Assembly: GCA_035288785.1 (NCBI GenBank)
Contig: DATDZF010000005.1
Location: 1-13,123, forward strand
Reading direction: 5' to 3'
Origin: JACRGC01 sp035288785
Lineage (GTDB): Archaea > Micrarchaeota > Micrarchaeia > Norongarragalinales > SBBD01
Length of the DNA: 13,123 nucleotides
Below, piece by piece: positions 1 to 7,096 of the stretch (the first letter of the stretch is position 1; each line of letters begins with the position of its first letter). A program made the translations under genes and the position numbers. The notes below the pieces were generated by a model that had not been told where the DNA came from, made no database searches, and was given only the letters and a program-made list of their open reading frames with translations.

Positions 1-417
1 TCCATCCCATACCTGCGCATCAATGTCGCTGTTCGAATCCAAGGTCACGAGCAATTTCTCATCCTTGGCAGGGCTTGCCCGGATCCGTGTGAACTGCACT
101 GTTCCCGCAGTGACCGGCGGAGTGCTCGCAGCCCCGGTTGCATCCCAGCCTGTGCCAAGCCACTGCTGGTACTGCGCGGTTGTGGCGCTCGCACTTAGCT
201 GGAAGCTAGCCATCCCATTCGTGGAGTTGTATGCCGCCTCAAGCATCCTAAGGGAAATGGAATCCGAAATATTGGTGTTGTTTATATTCCCCGAAAGCAG
301 CGTCCCTTTTGCAAAGTAGTAATCCGAGGCATTGAACTGCTTCACAACGGTTGCAGAACCGGCTAGGCCAAGAAGGCAAAAAAACGTTATTACTAGCACC
401 AGCCCTTTCCTTTCCAT
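1..417 (-). CDS. Secreted or surface protein, N-terminal 139 residues (partial at left edge)
   Basis: The minus strand is open from an ATG at 415-417 to the window edge, 139 codons without a stop. The first 22 residues form a classic Sec signal: MERKG, then a hydrophobic core (LVLVITFFCLLGLAG), then a small-residue cleavage site near GSA/TVV. The mature part is rich in Ser, Thr, Asn, Ala and Gly and holds several N-x-S/T sequons (NAS, NNT, NIS, NST), as in archaeal surface glycoproteins. A G-rich stretch (AGGGGGC) lies just before the start codon and a TATA-like box lies about 47 nt upstream. I recognise no domain in the visible part. It is divergent from the large exported protein at 642, so the two may both build the cell surface, but that is only positional. 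The C-terminus and any membrane anchor lie outside the window. Confidence 0.8.
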   Translation of the reverse strand, partial: MERKGLVLVITFFCLLGLAGSATVVKQFNASDYYFAKGTLLSGNINNTNISDSISLRMLEAAYNSTNGMASFQLSASATTAQYQQWLGTGWDATGAASTPPVTAGTVQFTRIRASPAKDEKLLVTLDSNSDIDAQVWDG

Positions 418-458
418 TACGCCCCCTCTTCAAGGAACGAAATGAGAATGAAACGGGG

Positions 459-470
459 ATTTAAATTATA
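459..470 (-). promoter_or_regulatory. TATA-like box for the minus-strand secreted protein
   Basis: Read on the minus strand this is TATAATTTAAAT, centred about 47 nt before the ATG at 417. Transcription would start roughly 20 nt before the G-rich ribosome binding site. It is the best archaeal TATA candidate in this divergent intergenic region. Confidence 0.5.
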
Positions 471-591
471 TCGTGAAGGGGCCGAGTATTGGCCCAAATG
501 AAGCCTAAAAATCAGCCATTAAGCTACAGTCCGGTTTTCATCATCCTCTGGCATAAAAATAAACCGCATGTTGATTTCTCATCAACGCAAT

Positions 592-603
592 CGATTTATT
601 TGG
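592..603 (+). promoter_or_regulatory. Possible TATA-like box for the large surface protein
   Basis: CGATTTATTTGG lies about 45 nt before the preferred ATG at 642. A second AT-rich candidate (CATAAAAATAAAC, about 552-564) lies further up. Between them is a short inverted repeat, TTGAT...ATCAA (571-585). The choice between the two boxes is uncertain. Confidence 0.35.
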
Positions 604-641
604 GGCCGTTATGGTAACAGGTGTGGGGGCGAGGGATCTGG

Positions 642-3600
642 ATGCTCCTAAAAATGCTTTTTGCAGTTGCGCTCCTTGCATGCACATGCGATGCACTCCC
701 CGAATTCAGCCACCTATTTGAAACGCGTCCCTCTGCAGTCCTCCTTCCATTGGTTGCATTCCCAGAAAGCTGCAGCCCCCTTAATTTCGAATTCGAATTC
801 CTAGACAGGAGCGATTTGCCAATGGATGCACCTTTGGCAATTTCATATTATGAACAGGCGCGGCAAAATTTCCTTTCTGCAAGGGCGGTTTCCAGATATG
901 GTTCTTCCCCCCTTGTAACTCCCGGCCAGATGGAGCATGCCGCCTCGATAATTTGCCATCAGTATGCGCTCGACTCGCTAAATCACGCCTCCCTTGCCAT
1001 GGCCGCCATTTTTTCTCACATTGACTCCAAATCCGGTGATTTGGATATGGTTCAGGGGGACGAGGATGGTTTTGCCGCGGGGCTTCTGGAAGAAAAGGCG
1101 GCATTTGAGGAGGACTTGAAATCCAAACAGCCAAGAAGCCCCCTTTCATCAAAAGTGCTCGCGGCCGCATCAGGCCTTGCGAAGGTTTGGTCAGATTTTC
1201 CGAATCTTAGAGGCAATTCCGCATATTTCTACCTGGTTCTTGGTAAGGGGGGTGCAGTCCACGAGGCCTCAATTTTCGCACGCAGGCTTGGTGGCGCTGC
1301 AAAACAGCTCGAATTTTTCAATTTAAACCTTTCGCGGCAATATGTGCCTGCGTTGTATTCGGGGGAGGAGGCAATTGCAGAGATAAAGCGCAGGAAGATT
1401 GGCGAGGTTAGCCGGAATATACTCTATTTGGCCCCTGAAAGCAAACTTAATGCAGCCGATTCTGCCTCCTTTTTCGATGAGGCGCTGGAGCTGGAGGCAA
1501 TGGTCAAAAGGGCAAAATCGTTTCGTGCGGATTCCGAGCGGGCAATTTCATCCAAGGAGCGGGGTTATTTGGCTTATTCCGTTCTCCAATTATCCAACGC
1601 CCAAAAGGCGCTTTCTGAGGTAGTTGGGAGGGCAGAAAGGCTGCTTGCCAGATCCGAATCACTTGAAGTAGCACTAGCGGATTTACAGGGGAAAATGGAA
1701 GGCAGCGTAGCCGATGCAATAGATGGAAAAAAAGGCCAGCCGCTTGCGCATTCGTTCCTCACCAGGAAGTTCGGCGAATTCCGAAAGGAACGCGATCGCT
1801 ATGATGAATCAGATCCCATAGGGGACAGAATAAATTTCCAGGCGAAGCTTATCCGAAACCTTGCCGTAATATTGGATGAGGCGGCAGCAACAGATACCGC
1901 GGCTTTGAAACTAACAAAGCTGAAGGGGAACGTGCAGGGCCTTGATTCCACTATCTCAAAGGCAAAGCAGGATGGCCTTGATGTATTCGGTGAGGAGAGC
2001 GCTGCTATGGCCCTGAAGGCATCGCTTACGGAAATGGACTTTACTTCAGATCTTGGCCTCCTTGAGCAGCTAGAGGGGCAGCAGAAACAAGTCGAAGAAT
2101 CCATCATTGAAAAAGCAACCGAAAAGTTCGGGCACCTCTCCAAGGATTATTACGAACTAAACGGCATGGCTGAATATCTTTCGCCTGAGAGCCGCATAAT
2201 ACTCGAGGGGTTCGCCGATTTTTTCGATGCTGGACAGCTGGATGCCGGATCAAACCTTGGAAGGCTTTCCGATCTTGAGAAATTCATCGTGAGGGAATCG
2301 GAGAAGCTGGATGCGCAAAAACCTAAAATCATCTCGGAGCACCTCCTGAGCACAATGGCAATAACGGAAATATCCGATCCGGCGCCCCCGGATACGCAAA
2401 CAATGTTTACTGCCTATGTCTCCTTCGAAAACCTCCTGGGATTTAATGCCAATAACGTCAAGGTTCCGCTTGCCCTGCCATTGGGGAGCGTCCTGCTGAA
2501 TGCGACAAGCGGCCTGTCATTGGCAAGAGAAAACGGCAAGCTCTTCCTTGCAATCGGGGAACCCGCCCCCGTGTATTTTGCAGTCCTGCAATTTGAGGCA
2601 ATTGCCAATTCTATCCTCTCCTCGGATGCTGCTGTTGAGGTGGCGAACCAGGACGAGGTGCGGCTTCGAAAGACGGTGAAATTCCGCACCTCCCGAAGCT
2701 CGAACCCCCTTATAATTTTCGATGCGCCTTCCGCACTCGCCGCCGTCGAATATGCCGGCCGTTATGAAAGCTCCATTGCCGACCATTTGCTCACAATTGT
2801 GCCGGAGGCGTTTCCTGGTGACAATGCCCTATCTGCCATTTTCACAATTCAAGATCCATTTAGCCTTTCCCAAAAAGCAATAGGCAAAAGCAATTCTTCC
2901 CTCACGATCGAATTCGACTATGCAAACATTGCACTTGATTTGCCGCATGCAGAAATCGAATACCGCAGCCTCGGGGAATGCGACATTTCAAAAATCCTCG
3001 TTCTCCAATCAGATTTCCAATTCACGGATTCCTCGAAAGGAAATTACCTGGTATTCTCGCTTAAGGCCGGGGAATGGCCGCAGGGCCTTGAAAAAAAGCT
3101 GACGCTGAAACTCATCTGCAATAATCCCATCTCCGAGCTTCTAGAGCGGGAACTTATGTCAATAAACTCCTCGGGAAGCCTGAGCGATATGCTTTCCATC
3201 CAAAAAACTAGGCAATCCCTGGATGAGGGCAACTACCTAAAGGCACTTGAAAATTTGCAATTGGCAGGCGAATACTCCGATTCCTCATTCAATTTTAACG
3301 AGAAAGCAGCGCTTCTGCGGATTGCTGCCTTGTTCATGCATGAACGCGGATATGAGGTGCAGTTCGGCCTTGAACTCGAAGGCCTTATTATGCACTCTGA
3401 AGCGCTCGCGGAGGGGAATGATTTTGACGGGGCGATATCCGCCTTGGCATCGGCAGAAAAAGACCTGAAGTCAATGCTTGAAGCTAAGCTCGCGTTGGCA
3501 CGGACGCGGTGCAATTCCGGCTGCCGCAGCGAACTTCTGGATAAATTGAAATCCCTATCGGTTGGTATTCTTTCACGCAGCTATGCCGATGCGCTCTTAG

Positions 3601-4265
3601 CTGCAATGGAATTTGATACGGGTATGCAGGAGGACTATAATGCTTCGGCGCTAAAAGCACGTGAGAAAGCGGATGCCATTGCCGGCTATGCGGATTTAGC
3701 CCTACGCTCCCAAGACGCCCTTTCCGACTTTGCCATTTTTTTCCAGCCGGAAATCAACGCTGGAAACGGCGTGGGTTCAAATACGGCGTATAAGTCGGGC
3801 CTTGCCGCAAAGACTTCGCTTGAAAAACTCATGCGTGACCTTTCGCAAATTAATAACGCGGTTGAAGTGGGGGATGCCGAAAAATATTCTGCAAATATGA
3901 TATCGGAAACCATGGATTCCGGTGAAGGGGCGCTGCTGGCCCTAATTACTGCAAATGCAAAAATAAGGGACATGGCCAGAAGCGAACTTGATGGGGCAAA
4001 TAGGCGGCAAGAGCAATTCGGGGGTGCAAATGGGGCGGGTGAAGCCTTGGAAAAGGCCAAGGGAGAGTTCGATTCAGGGCATTTCTTTACCGCATACCTA
4101 TTGGCAAGCGAACTAAGCACCGGCTTGATGCCTGCCGCCAATGCAAAATCGCAGGACTTATCGTTGCTCGCTGTTCCGGCAATTGCGGTGCTACTGGGTC
4201 TTTCTTATTTCCTTCTTTTTGGCAAAAAATCCGCGCAAAGTCCCAAAATAAACGATTCGGGATGA
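642..4265 (+). CDS. Very large exported, membrane-anchored surface protein of unknown function
   Basis: This is about 1207 residues. I prefer the ATG at 642 because GGCGAGGG sits 6 nt upstream and gives a compact signal peptide (MLLKMLFAVALLAC); the frame is open to a GTG at 621. The signal contains LLAC, so it may be a lipobox, or cleavage may fall a few residues later near CDA. Counting from 621, a long Ala/Glu/Lys/Leu-rich helical region covers about residues 25-570, a beta-rich part with many hydrophobic strands about 580-840, a second helical part about 850-1170, and one transmembrane helix about 1180-1200 followed by a basic tail (GKKSAQSPK). The expected topology is a large extracellular body with a short cytoplasmic tail. 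I recognise no family. The helix-sheet-helix layout suggests a stalk with a central beta domain, which is inference. No adjacent gene clearly forms an operon with it. Confidence 0.85.
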   Translation: MLLKMLFAVALLACTCDALPEFSHLFETRPSAVLLPLVAFPESCSPLNFEFEFLDRSDLPMDAPLAISYYEQARQNFLSARAVSRYGSSPLVTPGQMEHAASIICHQYALDSLNHASLAMAAIFSHIDSKSGDLDMVQGDEDGFAAGLLEEKAAFEEDLKSKQPRSPLSSKVLAAASGLAKVWSDFPNLRGNSAYFYLVLGKGGAVHEASIFARRLGGAAKQLEFFNLNLSRQYVPALYSGEEAIAEIKRRKIGEVSRNILYLAPESKLNAADSASFFDEALELEAMVKRAKSFRADSERAISSKERGYLAYSVLQLSNAQKALSEVVGRAERLLARSESLEVALADLQGKMEGSVADAIDGKKGQPLAHSFLTRKFGEFRKERDRYDESDPIGDRINFQAKLIRNLAVILDEAAATDTAALKLTKLKGNVQGLDSTISKAKQDGLDVFGEESAAMALKASLTEMDFTSDLGLLEQLEGQQKQVEESIIEKATEKFGHLSKDYYELNGMAEYLSPESRIILEGFADFFDAGQLDAGSNLGRLSDLEKFIVRESEKLDAQKPKIISEHLLSTMAITEISDPAPPDTQTMFTAYVSFENLLGFNANNVKVPLALPLGSVLLNATSGLSLARENGKLFLAIGEPAPVYFAVLQFEAIANSILSSDAAVEVANQDEVRLRKTVKFRTSRSSNPLIIFDAPSALAAVEYAGRYESSIADHLLTIVPEAFPGDNALSAIFTIQDPFSLSQKAIGKSNSSLTIEFDYANIALDLPHAEIEYRSLGECDISKILVLQSDFQFTDSSKGNYLVFSLKAGEWPQGLEKKLTLKLICNNPISELLERELMSINSSGSLSDMLSIQKTRQSLDEGNYLKALENLQLAGEYSDSSFNFNEKAALLRIAALFMHERGYEVQFGLELEGLIMHSEALAEGNDFDGAISALASAEKDLKSMLEAKLALARTRCNSGCRSELLDKLKSLSVGILSRSYADALLAAMEFDTGMQEDYNASALKAREKADAIAGYADLALRSQDALSDFAIFFQPEINAGNGVGSNTAYKSGLAAKTSLEKLMRDLSQINNAVEVGDAEKYSANMISETMDSGEGALLALITANAKIRDMARSELDGANRRQEQFGGANGAGEALEKAKGEFDSGHFFTAYLLASELSTGLMPAANAKSQDLSLLAVPAIAVLLGLSYFLLFGKKSAQSPKINDSG

Positions 4266-4377
4266 TGGAATGATGCGGGTTATTCTCAATTAATTATCCC
4301 AATCCTGCTCCTAATGCTTGGTTTTTCCCTTGTATTCCCGGATGGAAAAAAGCACAACCCGTTGATTCCGGATAATT

Positions 4378-4389
4378 TTTTCCGGAAAA
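4378..4389. repeat. Palindrome TTTTCCGGAAAA upstream of a small membrane protein
   Basis: A perfect 12-bp palindrome lies about 12 bp before a TATA box (4401-4408). Its TTCCGGA half also occurs at 4366-4372. It could be an operator, or the T-rich half could serve as a terminator for the upstream gene; the sequence alone does not decide. The rest of 4266-4452 shows no gene. Confidence 0.35.
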
Positions 4390-4400
4390 TTTGGGAATAC

Positions 4401-4408
4401 CTTTATAT
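4401..4408 (+). promoter_or_regulatory. TATA box for the small membrane protein
   Basis: CTTTATATAC is a good archaeal TATA element and lies about 45-50 nt before the GTG at 4453. Confidence 0.5.
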
Positions 4409-4452
4409 ACGGCCCAAGATTCAGAATATTCTCGCAAATATATTTCAAAAAA

Positions 4453-4773
4453 GTGATTCCCATCCTATCCGCGCTGCGCTCGGCATTCGGCCGCCCAAAA
4501 GGCCTGATGCAGCTAAAAGGGCACGATTTTTCTGCTGTAGGCAGCCTAGCCGAGCAGGTCGACATGCTTTTCTCGGACAAGGAGCTCGTATTGCTGCTTT
4601 TCTGGGCAGTCATCGCGCCCGCTGCCGGCATCGCATACCTCATCTGGCTGAAGTACCCAAAGCTGCGATTGCTTGCGATCCTCGCATTCGCCATTGCGCT
4701 CATGCAATTCTCATCGCAGGTGCCTGGCATCCTCGCGTTCCTCGAGGGATTTGGAGTTGTGCTAAGGGTATAG
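4453..4773 (+). CDS. Small integral membrane protein with two transmembrane helices
   Basis: This encodes 106 residues from a GTG start. An internal ATG at 4507 would give 88 residues; neither start has a convincing ribosome binding site, but the TATA box at 4401 favours the upstream region. Residues 1-43 look like an amphipathic or soluble lead. Two hydrophobic helices follow at about 45-66 (VLLLFWAVIAPAAGIAYLIW) and 71-97, separated by a short basic turn (KYPK), so both ends probably lie on the same side of the membrane. No family is recognised. Its codon pattern, with C or G often in the third position, supports real coding. A competing reading frame on the other strand (4311-4928) is Arg/Ser/Pro-rich and runs through the tRNA, so I rejected it. 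Confidence 0.65.
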   Translation: MIPILSALRSAFGRPKGLMQLKGHDFSAVGSLAEQVDMLFSDKELVLLLFWAVIAPAAGIAYLIWLKYPKLRLLAILAFAIALMQFSSQVPGILAFLEGFGVVLRV

Positions 4774-4862
4774 CCAAATCTGTAATTATGCCCAAATAGC
4801 ACTGTTTTTATTGTTTGGATTGGAAAATTAGCTGCGGCGCGCCCAATGGCACCTGCTTTTTT

Positions 4863-5079
4863 GGGCCCGTAGCTCAGCCTGGAAGCCCCTTTTTCTCCGG
4901 GAAGAACCAAGGTTCTTCTCGGCCTCAAAGAGTATGGCTCTTTTAGGTTCCCGAAAGAAAAAAGCCCTTGGGTTCAAAAAGAAAGGGTTTTGCTCTGCGG
5001 AATGGAGAAGGAGGGTCTGGGAAAATAGAGCGACAGCCTTCTAAGCTGTAGGTCGTGGGTCCAAATCCCACCGGGCCCG
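4863..5079 (+). tRNA. tRNA-Arg (anticodon TCT) with an intron of about 142 nt in the D-loop
   Basis: The acceptor stem GGGCCCG (4863-4869) pairs perfectly with CGGGCCC (5072-5078), with discriminator G at 5079 and no encoded CCA. The D-stem is GCTC (4872-4875) with GAGC (5028-5031). The anticodon stem is ACAGC (5033-5037) with GCTGT (5045-5049) around the loop CTTCTAA, so the anticodon is TCT (5040-5042), which reads AGA and AGG. The variable loop is AGGTC and the T-stem is GTGGG/CCCAC. The D-loop starts AGCCTGG and resumes ATA only at about 5025; removing about 4883-5024 restores a standard archaeal tRNA-Arg. The T-loop is TCCAAAT, with C where nearly all tRNAs have U55. A T-run follows at 5083-5087. 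Confidence 0.93.
4883..5024 (+). other. D-loop tRNA intron with a relaxed bulge-helix-bulge-like junction
   Basis: The boundaries are inferred from the tRNA consensus; a shift by one A is equally possible. The ends form a 12-bp stem, CCCTTTTTCTCC (4887-4898) with GGAGAAGGAGGG (5004-5015), including two G-U pairs. Outside it, CCTGGA (4878-4883) can pair with TCTGGG (5016-5021), leaving a 3-nt bulge AGC (4884-4886) on the 5' side and the unpaired run AAAATA (5022-5027) on the 3' side. This is the geometry of an archaeal splicing site, though the middle helix is 6 bp, not the usual 4. Internal hairpins are GGGAAGAAC/GTTCTTCTC (4899-4920), AAAGAG/CTCTTT (4927-4943) and AAAGCCC/GGGTTTT (4961-4991). 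I see no reading frame and no box C/D motif. Confidence 0.75.
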
Positions 5080-5087
5080 TTCTTTTT
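5080..5087 (+). terminator. T-run after tRNA-Arg
   Basis: TTCTTTTT follows the discriminator base directly. Oligo-T on the non-template strand is the usual archaeal termination signal. A second T-run (TTTTTATTTC) follows at about 5095. Confidence 0.45.
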
Positions 5088-5132
5088 AAGTGGTTTTTAT
5101 TTCTTGATGTCCTAGTAATTGGGAAGATCTAA

Positions 5133-5915
5133 ATGAAACTCGAAAATCCCCCGTTGCAGCTTGAGCTGACAGAGGCATATGATTTGCTGGTTGATGGCGT
5201 AACGCACAAAGCGGACGTGCGCATTCTTCGGCAGATGCTGGATGTGCTAAGCGATGTCACTGCTGCAAGGAGCATGCCGCCCCAAACCCCGCTTTACTAC
5301 ATGTACCGGGATGTGAAGAGGAAAGAGGATGCAGCGCTGTTTGAGAATTCCCACCTGCGCTTTGACATAACCGTCCTGCCGCCAATGAAAATCGGCGCAG
5401 AATTCAACAAGACCTACGGCCACTACCATGAAATGGCCACGTCCAAGCTCTCCTATCCCGAGTTGTACGAAATCCTCCGCGGGGAAGCCTACTACCTTCT
5501 CCAGCAAAAGCAGAGCATGGTCTCCAATGAGGTGCTGGCAGTGTTTTTGGTGCACGCGAAAGCGGGGGACAAGGTGATCATACCCCCGAATTTCGGGCAC
5601 ACCACGATCAATGCCTCCTCGGAAATGCTTGTCATGGACAACCTCAATGAGTGGAAGTTCAAGAGCGATTACATGCCCTACAAGCAGAAGCGCGGTGCGG
5701 CGTATTATTATTTGCAGAATGAAAAGAAGCGGAACATGAGCTACTCCGGTGCGCGCAAGCTGCAGGAAATGCCGGCCCATGATTTCAACCGGCTGGTGAA
5801 CCCCCAGACGGCCCTCAAGATAGAAGAAGGCAAAACTTACAACCTATTCCTGAAGAATCCCAAACTGTTCGATTTCCTCAAGGATCCTATGGAAATAGAG
5901 TTCCGGCAGAAATAA
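5133..5915 (+). CDS. pgiA: Archaeal cupin-type glucose-6-phosphate isomerase, with C-terminal extension
   Basis: This 260-residue protein carries the signature of the metal-dependent cupin phosphoglucose isomerases of Archaea, which interconvert glucose-6-phosphate and fructose-6-phosphate in the cytoplasm. The metal-site motif is GHYHEM at residues 96-101 (ligands H97 and H99), then YPELYEILRGEAYYLLQ with the expected Glu at 110, then PPNFGHTTIN with the fourth ligand His156. The characterised Pyrococcus enzyme is about 190 residues; here about 70-80 extra residues follow the cupin core. They are basic and aromatic (for example RGAAYYYLQNEKKRN) and match nothing I know. GGAAGAT precedes the ATG, a moderate ribosome binding site. 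The gene stands alone between the tRNA and a convergent gene. The enzyme call is firm; the extension's role is unknown. Confidence 0.9.
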   Translation: MKLENPPLQLELTEAYDLLVDGVTHKADVRILRQMLDVLSDVTAARSMPPQTPLYYMYRDVKRKEDAALFENSHLRFDITVLPPMKIGAEFNKTYGHYHEMATSKLSYPELYEILRGEAYYLLQQKQSMVSNEVLAVFLVHAKAGDKVIIPPNFGHTTINASSEMLVMDNLNEWKFKSDYMPYKQKRGAAYYYLQNEKKRNMSYSGARKLQEMPAHDFNRLVNPQTALKIEEGKTYNLFLKNPKLFDFLKDPMEIEFRQK

Positions 5916-5987
5916 CTGAAAATAAGCGCTCAAAATAATTGGGGATATTGCCGCTTTGGTTTATTGCATTCTCCATCCTTGAAGTAA

Positions 5988-6347
5988 TCATTCCCATTCC
6001 AATTTTTCCCCTATCCTTATCCCTAGCTTCCTTGCCTCCCCCGCATTGCATTCTATGAAATATTTTGCGGGTTTTTTTGGGGCAATATATGGGTTCCAGG
6101 CGCCGATGCTTTCCTTCACGTCCACAACCTCCCTTTTTGCGTTGAGGAAAATAGCATCAAACCGGATGGGGCAGAAAAAGGAGTGGATTGCCGCCCTTGC
6201 GATGCTCTCCTTTTCCAATATGAACAGTACCGGCCTATCCAGTCCTTCCCTAAACATTATCCCCCTTGTCTTCTTCCAAGGCGTGTCCGCAAGCTCGAAG
6301 TCCTTCCATAGCGTGCGCTTTCTGGTAATGCTTCGTATTTGCGCCAT
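5988..6347 (-). CDS. DUF192 (UPF0127) family protein
   Basis: This is 119 residues from the ATG at 6347, chosen because AAGGGG lies just upstream and the family homology begins a short way inside; the frame is open to 6452 but that extension overlaps the next gene and its promoter. Family features are the TRGIMFREGLDRPVLFIL stretch near residues 27-44 (the usual R..GLM-R pattern), RFDAIFLNAKREVVDV (the usual LDiiFld..g.Vv pattern), and a C-terminal YFIECNAGEARKLGIRIGE, the typical E...G......i..GD end. DUF192 proteins are small beta-rich domains found across bacteria and archaea with no settled biochemical role; they are often exported, but I see no signal peptide here. It is convergent with the isomerase gene and divergent from the Bud23-like gene, sharing a promoter region. 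Confidence 0.85.
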   Translation of the reverse strand: MAQIRSITRKRTLWKDFELADTPWKKTRGIMFREGLDRPVLFILEKESIARAAIHSFFCPIRFDAIFLNAKREVVDVKESIGAWNPYIAPKKPAKYFIECNAGEARKLGIRIGEKLEWE

Positions 6348-6368
6348 ATACCCCTTAATCCGTTCCTG

Positions 6369-6394
6369 TTTAATATAAATGCGGTTCAAATAAA
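6369..6394. promoter_or_regulatory. Interleaved divergent promoters of the DUF192 and Bud23-like genes
   Basis: On the plus strand TTTAATATAAAT (6369-6380) lies about 30-40 nt before the ATG at 6409, which places the transcript start close to the start codon, so the mRNA may be leaderless. On the minus strand ATTTATTTG (about 6385-6393) lies about 40 nt before the ATG at 6347. Each gene's box lies nearer the other gene, so the two core promoters cross over. Confidence 0.55.
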
Positions 6395-6408
6395 TCCGGT
6401 TCTGGTAT

Positions 6409-7017
6409 ATGGGCTGGAAAGTGAGGCGGGAAAGGCCGGAAGAGAAATTCAAAGGGAATGCGGGGGAGTTCTACTCTATGGAAGGCGCCGCCTATGAGAA
6501 GAACGCCATTCGCCATATTCAGGAAAAAATTTTACTTAGGGGGTTGCAACTCGTTCAATTCCAGCCCCATTCCAAATTATTGGATGTGGGGTGCGGAACT
6601 GGTTTGGGAATGAAAATCCTAAAAGCGCTCGGGTTCAAGGTTGAGGGAATTGATGTTTCAAAGGAGCTTCTTGCCATTGCCAAAAAAAGGAAGTTAGCAG
6701 TAAAATTGGGAGACATGCGTTCAATTCCTTTCCTGGATTCGAATTTTGACGGCATCGTAAGCATTTCCGCTCTCCAATGGGTTACCTCACGGATGGATTT
6801 CGAAGGGAAGGCGGATTTGAAGAAAACTGCTGGCGAATTTTACCGGATCCTCAAGCCTTCCGGAAAGGCGCTCATCCAATTCTACCCCAGAAGCGAGGAG
6901 GAGATGATGCTTGCGGGGAAGGCGTTCAAGGACGCCGGCTTCAAGGTCCGGATTGAAATTGAGAACGAGAGGAATGCGAGGAAGAGGAGGATTTACCTGC
7001 TTCTTTCTAAAACCTAG
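6409..7017 (+). CDS. Bud23-like class I SAM-dependent rRNA methyltransferase
   Basis: This is 202 residues. A class I methyltransferase core is clear: motif I LLDVGCGTGLGMKIL (residues about 57-71), motif II VEGIDVSKELL, motif III around KLGDMRSIPF, and motif IV FDGIVSISALQWV, followed by an FYRILKPSGKALIQFYP strand region. The combination of an N-terminal RPE with FYS, the SISALQW motif, the GDM and the late QFYP is what I know from eukaryotic Bud23 (WBSCR22), which makes N7-methylguanosine in 18S rRNA with the helper Trm112. Archaeal homologues that pair with Trm112 are known. The Lys-rich eukaryotic C-terminal tail is missing, as expected. No Trm112 gene is visible here. The ATG at 6409 fits a leaderless start. 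The alternative is another small-molecule or RNA methyltransferase of the same fold. Confidence 0.8.
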   Translation: MGWKVRRERPEEKFKGNAGEFYSMEGAAYEKNAIRHIQEKILLRGLQLVQFQPHSKLLDVGCGTGLGMKILKALGFKVEGIDVSKELLAIAKKRKLAVKLGDMRSIPFLDSNFDGIVSISALQWVTSRMDFEGKADLKKTAGEFYRILKPSGKALIQFYPRSEEEMMLAGKAFKDAGFKVRIEIENERNARKRRIYLLLSKT

Positions 7018-7041
7018 CCACCCGAACTCACCCCTCAAATT

Positions 7042-7051
7042 GCTTATAAAC
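7042..7051 (+). promoter_or_regulatory. TATA box for the 87-residue unknown gene
   Basis: GCTTATAAAC lies about 46-55 nt before the ATG at 7097, and a GGTGAA ribosome binding site follows at about 7086-7091. Confidence 0.55.
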
Positions 7052-7096
7052 TCGGATTTGCACTCTTGCTGTACCCATTTTTGCAGGTGAACGCAA

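Noticed and set aside
3686..4141. Minus-strand frame of 151 codons inside the large surface protein gene
   Set aside because: It is a Ser/Pro/Ala-rich shadow of a clear coding frame, with no start signals or family motifs.
4311..4928. Long minus-strand reading frame (205 codons) over the small membrane protein and tRNA
   Set aside because: Its product is rich in Arg, Ser and Pro, it runs through the first tRNA exon and part of its intron, and the opposite frame encodes convincing membrane helices.
4883..5024. Guide RNA (box C/D) hidden in the tRNA intron
   Set aside because: Some archaeal tRNA introns host one, but I find no RTGATGA plus CTGA pair here.
5247..5780. Minus-strand frame of 177 codons inside the isomerase gene
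   Set aside because: The plus strand carries an intact cupin isomerase with all metal ligands; the minus frame is its shadow.
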